Shown piece by piece: positions 59,279 to 64,000 of a stretch of DNA of 64,000 nt. A program made the translations under genes and the position numbers. How positions within the stretch are numbered: position 1 is the stretch's first letter; every line of letters starts with the position of its first letter. Source of the DNA: Pseudomonas piscis (lineage in GTDB: Bacteria; Pseudomonadota; Gammaproteobacteria; Pseudomonadales; Pseudomonadaceae). The stretch lies in the NCBI RefSeq assembly GCF_009380155.1, contig NZ_WHUV01000003.1, positions 248,001 through 312,000 of the forward strand. Reading direction: 5' to 3'. The notes beneath the pieces were generated by a model, which was given only the letters and a program-made list of their open reading frames with translations, had not been told where the DNA came from and did not search any database.

Positions 59279-61699
59279 TTATTCCGACAGTTTGTAGGCA
59301 ATGATGTAGTCGCCCATCTTGGTGCCCAGTGAGCCGTGGCCGCCCACGACCACCAGCACGTACTGCTTGCCATCCTTGCCGGTGTAGCTCATCGGCGTGG
59401 CCTGGCCGCCAGCTGGCAGGCGGGATTTCCACAGCTCCTTGCCGTTCTTCACGTCATAGCCGCGGATGTACTGGTCCAGGGTACCGCTGAGGAAGCCCAC
59501 GCCGCCGGCGGTGACCATGGAACCACCCATGCTCGGTACGCCCATCGGCAGGCCGATCGGGATCGGCGAGCTGTCACGGCTGGTGCCGTTCTTGTGCTTC
59601 CACACCACCTTGTTGGTGGTCAGGTCGATACCGGCCACGTAGCCCCAGGCCGGAGCCTGGCAAGGCACGCCGAGCGGCGACATGAACGGATGCATGATCA
59701 CCGCATAAGGAGCACCGGTGTTGGGTTGCACGCCCGAGGTCTCGCTTTCGCGCTTGCTGCCGGCGGCCACTTCGGCGCGCGGTACCAGCTTGGACACGAA
59801 GGCCATGTAGTTCGGGCTGGTGAACAGCAGCTGGCGTACCGGATCCAGCGATACGCTGCCCCAGTTGAACACGCCGACGTTACCCGGATAGACCAGGCTG
59901 CCCTGCACCGATGGCGGGGTGTACTGGCCGTCGTAGCGCAGCTCCTTGAACTGGATGCGGCACAGCATCTGGTCGAACGGAGTGGCGCCCCACATGGCTT
60001 TTTCGTCCAGTGGCGGGTTCAGCAGGTTCAGGTCCGAACGGGCCTGGGTCGGTGCGGTGTGGTCGCCTTCCACGGCTCCGGTCGGGGCGGGGATCTCGCG
60101 GATCGGCACGATCGGGGTGCCATCGCGACGGTCCAGCACATACAGGCTGCCTTGCTTGGTCGGCTGGATCAGCGCCGGCTTGACGCCGTCCGCGGTCTTC
60201 ATGTCCAGCAGGGTTGGCTGGCTGCCCACGTCCATGTCCCACAGGTCGTGGTGGGTGAACTGGTAGTTCCAGCGCAGCTTGCCGGTATCGATATCCAGGG
60301 CCACGGTGCCGGCGCTGAATTTCTCGGCGCCCGCGCTGCGGTTGCCGCCCCATTGGTCGGGCATCTGGTTGCCCAGTGGCAGGTAGACCAGGCCCAGTTT
60401 CTCGTCGACGCTGGCCAGGGACCACATGTTCGGCGAGTTGCGGGTGTAGGTCTTGCCTTCCGGCAGCGGCGTGGTTTCGTCGGGGTTGCCCGAATCCCAG
60501 TTCCAGACCAGGTGGCCGTCGTGCACGTCGAAGGCACGGATCACCCCGGACGGCTCGTTGGTCGACTCGTTATCGGTCACATGACCGCCGATGATCACCA
60601 GGTTGCGGGTGATGGCCGCCGGCGAGGTGGAGTAGTAGCCACCTGGAGTGAACGAGCCGATGCCGGCCTTGAGGTCCACGGCGCCCTTGTTGCCGAAGTC
60701 TTCGCAGACCTTGCCGGTGTCGGCGTTGATGGCGATCAGGCGCGCATCGGCGGTCGGCAGGAACAGGCGGCGCGGGCAGCTGGCGGCGATGGCCTGGCCG
60801 GCAGGGGACAGGGTCGCCGGATGGCTGATGGCGTCGGAGTTCTGGTAGTTGGCTTCGTCGTAGTACGACACGCCACGGCAGGTCATGTGGGCCCAGCCAC
60901 GGAAGTCGTCACCGTTGGGGCCTTGGATCTGCGGGTCGAAACGCCAGATTTCCTTGCCGGTATCCGGGTCCAGCGCCAGTACCTTGCTGTGGGCGGTGCA
61001 GGCATAGAGCATGCCGTTGGCCTTGAGCGGGGTGTTCTGGTTGGTGATTTCCACCGGGTCCTTGGCGGTCGGCATGTCGCCGGTGCGGATACGCCAGGCT
61101 TCCTGCAGCTTGCCCAGGTTGGCCGGAGTGATCTGCTTGAGCGGCGAGTAGCGGTCACCGAATTCGGTACGGCCATAGGCCTGCCAGTCGCCTTCGGGCA
61201 TGGTCGGGGCGGTGCTGGTCATGTCCGCGCTGTCGCGGCCCAGGTCGCCGGAGATTTCCCCGGGGTTGGTGAACTGGCTGCCGATGGCGGCGCCACCAGC
61301 CAGGACCACGGCCACGCTCAGGGCGGCGGTGCCCATGGGGGCCGGGCCATCACGCAGCAGTGGGCGACGGAACCAGGGCAGCAGCAAGACCACGCCCAGG
61401 GCGAACCACAGCGATAGGCGCGGTACCAGTTGCCACCAGTCCAGGCCGATTTCCCACAGCGACCAGATGGTGCTGGCGAACAGCACCAGCGCATACAGGC
61501 CCAGTGCCGCGCGTTTGCCGGCCAGCAACAGCAGGCCGGTCAGTGTCAGGCCGATACCGGCCAGGACGTAGTACAGCGAGCCGCCGAGCATGCTCAGCTT
61601 GATCCCCCCGGCCAGCAAGGCCAGGCCCATTAGCAGCAGCAAGATCCCGAGCAGGCTTGGTAGCAAGCGGCTCGGGCTCGAAGCGCCCTCTGTGCTCAT
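59279..61699 (-). CDS. gcd: Membrane-bound PQQ-dependent glucose dehydrogenase
   Basis: Gcd oxidises glucose to gluconate in the periplasm and reduces ubiquinone. The 806-residue protein has five N-terminal spans (to about residue 150) and an eight-blade PQQ propeller (GDRYSPLKQITPANLGKLQE near the start of the domain; PFDQMLCRIQFKELRYDG; GGSMVTAGGVGFLSGTLDQY). ATG 61699 (MSTEGASSPSRLL) chosen over an upstream in-frame start. With the OprB porin upstream it forms the periplasmic glucose route used by pseudomonads. Confidence 0.96.
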   Translation of the reverse strand: MSTEGASSPSRLLPSLLGILLLLMGLALLAGGIKLSMLGGSLYYVLAGIGLTLTGLLLLAGKRAALGLYALVLFASTIWSLWEIGLDWWQLVPRLSLWFALGVVLLLPWFRRPLLRDGPAPMGTAALSVAVVLAGGAAIGSQFTNPGEISGDLGRDSADMTSTAPTMPEGDWQAYGRTEFGDRYSPLKQITPANLGKLQEAWRIRTGDMPTAKDPVEITNQNTPLKANGMLYACTAHSKVLALDPDTGKEIWRFDPQIQGPNGDDFRGWAHMTCRGVSYYDEANYQNSDAISHPATLSPAGQAIAASCPRRLFLPTADARLIAINADTGKVCEDFGNKGAVDLKAGIGSFTPGGYYSTSPAAITRNLVIIGGHVTDNESTNEPSGVIRAFDVHDGHLVWNWDSGNPDETTPLPEGKTYTRNSPNMWSLASVDEKLGLVYLPLGNQMPDQWGGNRSAGAEKFSAGTVALDIDTGKLRWNYQFTHHDLWDMDVGSQPTLLDMKTADGVKPALIQPTKQGSLYVLDRRDGTPIVPIREIPAPTGAVEGDHTAPTQARSDLNLLNPPLDEKAMWGATPFDQMLCRIQFKELRYDGQYTPPSVQGSLVYPGNVGVFNWGSVSLDPVRQLLFTSPNYMAFVSKLVPRAEVAAGSKRESETSGVQPNTGAPYAVIMHPFMSPLGVPCQAPAWGYVAGIDLTTNKVVWKHKNGTSRDSSPIPIGLPMGVPSMGGSMVTAGGVGFLSGTLDQYIRGYDVKNGKELWKSRLPAGGQATPMSYTGKDGKQYVLVVVGGHGSLGTKMGDYIIAYKLSE

Positions 61700-61792
61700 A
61701 GTGTGGTTCTCCGTGACGTTAAGAATGTACCCGCGCTTGTTCACTGTAGATGACGTTCAGGCGCGGGCTTGGTTCAGCAGGAAAGTGGATGG

Positions 61793-61813
61793 CGCCGGCT
61801 TTTTTTGCCGGCG
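61793..61813 (-). other. Hairpin between oprB-type porin and gcd
   Basis: CGCCGGC / GCCGGCG with a seven-T loop (A loop on the minus strand), 5 bp after the porin stop codon. There is no T-run following, so termination is probably partial and gcd may be cotranscribed. Confidence 0.45.
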
Positions 61814-61817
61814 AGCC

Positions 61818-63179
61818 TCAGAACGAACTCTGCAGCTTGATGCCGCCGATCAGCGCGTCGTCCACCTGGTTCACACCGCCGGGATGGCGGATGTATTGCA
61901 GGTTGGGGCGCACGGTCAGCCAGTTGGCCAGGTGCACGCCGTAGTACAGCTCGGCGCTGTACTCGGTGTCCTGGGGCGGCAGGTAGCCGGGGTTGTCGTA
62001 GTCGTACAGCGCGCGGGCCTGGTTGCTGGCCTGGGCGTTCTTGCGGTAGGCCGGGTTGACATGGACCCGGGCCAGGGCGAAGCCGATGTCGTCCTTGGCC
62101 CGGGCGTCGAACGGGCCCTTGTAGACCAGGCCAGCCTGGACGTAGTTGTCGATGGCGTTGGTCTTCTTGTCATGGGCGGTGACGTTGGCGAACAGGCTCA
62201 GGCCCCGGGACTGGTCGCTGGCCAGGCTGGTGACCTGCTGTTGCACGCCCAGCCACAGGCCGTGCTTGCTCGAACTGCTGCGGTAGGCCTCACCGGTCAG
62301 CGCGGCGGGCTGGCCATTGCGGTCTTTATAGGCGTCGGTGGCCTTGGCGCTGCTGTAGTAGTAGCCGGCGCGGTATTCCCCGGGCAGGCCATTGAGCCGT
62401 GGAGTCCAGACCAGCTCCACCGGCAGCAAGGTGCCCTGGGTGCCGCTGCCGCTGAGCTTGAAGCCGTTGTCGCGGTCCAGGTTCGAAGGGTTCTGCTCGT
62501 AGGCGCCGACCTGGGCATAGAGCTCTGGGGTCAGGTGGTACTTGATGCGCAGGGCCCATTGGCTGACCGGCCAGTTGTACCAGACGCTGCCGGCCCAGTT
62601 GCCGACTTGCGAGCCGCAGAACGCCAGGTTCTGGAAGTCGCAGGGGAAGCTGTTGAAGTCTTCGCCCTGGCCGAAGCGACCGGCCTTGATGTCCAGCTTC
62701 TGGTCGAAGAACTTCTGCTGGTACCACATCTGGGTCAGGCGCCAGGTCTGGCCGCGACCCCAGACTTCCTGGGCCGAGGTGAACCCGCCGACCCGTGGGT
62801 CGTTGATCCGGTCGTTGCTGATGTTGTCGCCATTGCGCTTGGTCACTGTCAGCTGGAACTCGGCATCGTCCCAGCCGAGGATCTTCTGCAGGTCCAGGTG
62901 GCTGCCGAAGGCGAACTGGTCGCTGTAGCGTGCGGTGCGGTCATGGTCGTAGCCGCCGCGCAGGTTGGCACCCATCTCGCCGACGTAGTCGATCTTGAAG
63001 TCGTAGCCCTGCCTGGCCAGTTCCGTGCGGGTGCCGTTCCAGTCGCCGAGCATCCAGGGTGAGTCGCTGTCGAAGGCCGGCGTGGCTTGGGCGCAAGCGG
63101 CAAAACCCAGGGCGCCGAGGAAGGCAGCTGGCGTCAGGACAGCGCTATCTTTTGCGCGCTGAGAAAGAGGCATAGGCAT
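61818..63179 (-). CDS. oprB: Carbohydrate-selective porin, OprB family
   Basis: A 453-residue outer-membrane protein: signal peptide up to about AACAQATPA, then a 16-strand barrel with family start WMLGDWNGTRTELARQGYDF and DPRVGGFTSAQEVWGRGQTW, and terminal Phe (IGGIKLQSSF) needed for outer-membrane insertion. OprB takes up glucose and other sugars. The start is ATG 63179 (MPMPLSQRAKD) or six bases later. It lies directly upstream of gcd and likely shares its regulation. Confidence 0.92.
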   Translation of the reverse strand: MPMPLSQRAKDSAVLTPAAFLGALGFAACAQATPAFDSDSPWMLGDWNGTRTELARQGYDFKIDYVGEMGANLRGGYDHDRTARYSDQFAFGSHLDLQKILGWDDAEFQLTVTKRNGDNISNDRINDPRVGGFTSAQEVWGRGQTWRLTQMWYQQKFFDQKLDIKAGRFGQGEDFNSFPCDFQNLAFCGSQVGNWAGSVWYNWPVSQWALRIKYHLTPELYAQVGAYEQNPSNLDRDNGFKLSGSGTQGTLLPVELVWTPRLNGLPGEYRAGYYYSSAKATDAYKDRNGQPAALTGEAYRSSSSKHGLWLGVQQQVTSLASDQSRGLSLFANVTAHDKKTNAIDNYVQAGLVYKGPFDARAKDDIGFALARVHVNPAYRKNAQASNQARALYDYDNPGYLPPQDTEYSAELYYGVHLANWLTVRPNLQYIRHPGGVNQVDDALIGGIKLQSSF

Positions 63180-63311
63180 TCGAATAAGGTCTTTTTCTAG
63201 GAATAGGCAAAACAAGGGCAGGGCATGCGACCTTGACCGCTGTCGGTCGAGGGCGCCAGGCCGCTGTTTTCAAAAGGAAAGTGAAGCGTTTCAGCTTCGG
63301 GTGCGAAGAAT

Positions 63312-63342
63312 AAAGCGCCCTCTCGGCAAGAGAAAGCGCTTT
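63312..63342 (-). terminator. Weak terminator-like hairpin after the benE-type gene
   Basis: AAAGCGC / GCGCTTT with an inner CTCT/AGAG stem, about 52 bp past the stop of the transporter gene on the minus strand. A short T stretch follows on that strand. Low-confidence call. Confidence 0.4.
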
Positions 63343-63393
63343 TATCGACATGAACCGTTTCGGATTCGGTAACAGTCGTTCGGGTTTTGCCGC

Positions 63394-64000
63394 TCAGCGT
63401 GATGGAGACGGTTGCGCCACGGCAGCCTTGTGCCGGGTATGACCGAGGACGAAGTACGCCACCAGGCCGAAGATCAAGCCCCAGAATGCCGCGGCCAGGC
63501 CCAGGAAGCTCATGCCCGAGGCGGTGACCAGGAAGGTGATCAGCGCCGCTTCACGTTGCTGGTCGTCGGCCATGGCGCCGCTCAGGCCGGTGCTGATGGC
63601 GCCGAACAGGGCGAGGCCGGCCAGGGCGGCGATCAGCTCCTTGGGCAGGGCACCGAAGACCGAGGCCAGGGTGGCGCCGAACACTCCCATGAGCAGGTAG
63701 AACAAGCCGCAGGCGATTCCGGCGATGTAGCGCTTATTGGGCTCTTCATGGGCTTCGCGGCCGGTGCAGATCGCCGCGGTGATAGCGGCCAGGTTGATGC
63801 CGTGCGCGCCGAAGGGGGCCAGCAGCGCCGAGGTGATGGCGGTCCAGGACACGATCGAGCGGGCCGGGGTGGTATAGCCGGAACTGCGCATGACTGCCAT
63901 GCCCGGCACGTATTGCCCGGTGAGGGTCACCAGGGCCAGGGGCAGGCCGATATTGACGATGGCCTGCCAATTCCACTGTGGGGCGATGAAGATCGGCTCG
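63394..64000 (-). CDS. BenE-family benzoate/H+ symporter, C-terminal part (gene continues past window end)
   Basis: About 202 C-terminal residues of a polytopic transporter. The segment APQWNWQAIVNIGLPLALVT then GQYVPGMAVMRSSGYTTPAR is typical of BenE, followed by FGAHGINLAAITAAICTG and four more spans. The N-terminus lies outside the window, so the start is not seen. The substrate (benzoate) is from family knowledge. Confidence 0.88.
   Translation of the reverse strand, partial: EPIFIAPQWNWQAIVNIGLPLALVTLTGQYVPGMAVMRSSGYTTPARSIVSWTAITSALLAPFGAHGINLAAITAAICTGREAHEEPNKRYIAGIACGLFYLLMGVFGATLASVFGALPKELIAALAGLALFGAISTGLSGAMADDQQREAALITFLVTASGMSFLGLAAAFWGLIFGLVAYFVLGHTRHKAAVAQPSPSR

Noticed and set aside
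59336..61417. A 693-codon plus-strand frame opposite gcd
   Set aside because: Shadow of gcd; amino-acid composition not protein-like.

Overview
The window is a stretch of chromosome from a fluorescent Pseudomonas (P. fluorescens / protegens / chlororaphis type). The basis is high-GC coding sequence, the tgt-yajC-secDF, suhB-trmJ-cysE-isc, ispG-hisS-bamB-der and guaBA blocks in pseudomonad order, a CumA-type multicopper oxidase followed directly by tadA, a periplasmic glucose oxidation pair (gcd, OprB porin), a trehalose PTS locus, and REP-type palindromes. Nearly all of it is ordinary vertically inherited chromosome. I see no prophage, integron, insertion sequence, CRISPR array, tRNA or rRNA.

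Layout. 1-3.5 kb: end of tgt, then yajC-secD-secF (protein export). 3.5-5.0 kb: a glycine-zipper envelope protein convergent with suhB across a shared terminator. 5.2-13.2 kb: trmJ, cysE, then the full iron-sulfur cluster operon iscR-iscS-iscU-iscA-hscB-hscA-fdx-iscX, followed by ndk; two abutting IscR-type boxes lie upstream of iscR. 13.2-22.0 kb: rlmN-pilF-rodZ-ispG-hisS-yfgM-bamB-der, tightly packed. 22.1-24.6 kb: methionine aminotransferase plus omega-amidase (methionine salvage) and a small coiled-coil protein. 24.6-29 kb (minus strand): xseA, an M23 peptidase and leuA, with a possible 25-codon leader ORF in front of leuA. 29-31.4 kb: LysR regulator divergent from a TauE/SafE permease, and a zinc-ribbon protein of unknown function. 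31.5-34.7 kb: guaB-guaA.

35-36 kb holds the least explained genes: a 92-residue HicA-like protein and a 172-residue helix-turn-helix protein, 5 bases apart, behind a 20-bp palindrome that contains a consensus -35 hexamer. They look like an autoregulated toxin-antitoxin pair in the broad HicAB style. 36-44.2 kb is a self-contained trehalose system: repressor TreR, a double palindromic operator, transporter IIBC, phosphotrehalase, maltoporin-like porin, a IIA-HPr-EI fusion able to supply all the phosphotransfer steps, and a small EIIB-like protein whose phosphorylated cysteine is replaced by alanine.

44.3-51.8 kb: cumA-tadA, then minus-strand cmoA-cmoB (tRNA wobble uridine modification), lysoplasmalogenase, a chagasin-like inhibitor and a Lon paralogue with a good sigma-32 promoter. 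52-59 kb is signalling and accessory: a c-di-GMP phosphodiesterase with a degenerate GGDEF domain, a HEAT-like protein, a divergent LuxR-type response regulator / hybrid kinase pair, two small lipoproteins and a short hypothetical. 59-64 kb: gcd, OprB-type porin, and the C-terminal part of a BenE-family transporter running off the window.

Reading frames longer than 500 codons opposite secD, hscA, treC, lon and gcd are high-GC shadows and are not annotated. Start codons were set from ribosome-binding sites, overlaps and known family N-termini; uncertain ones are flagged.
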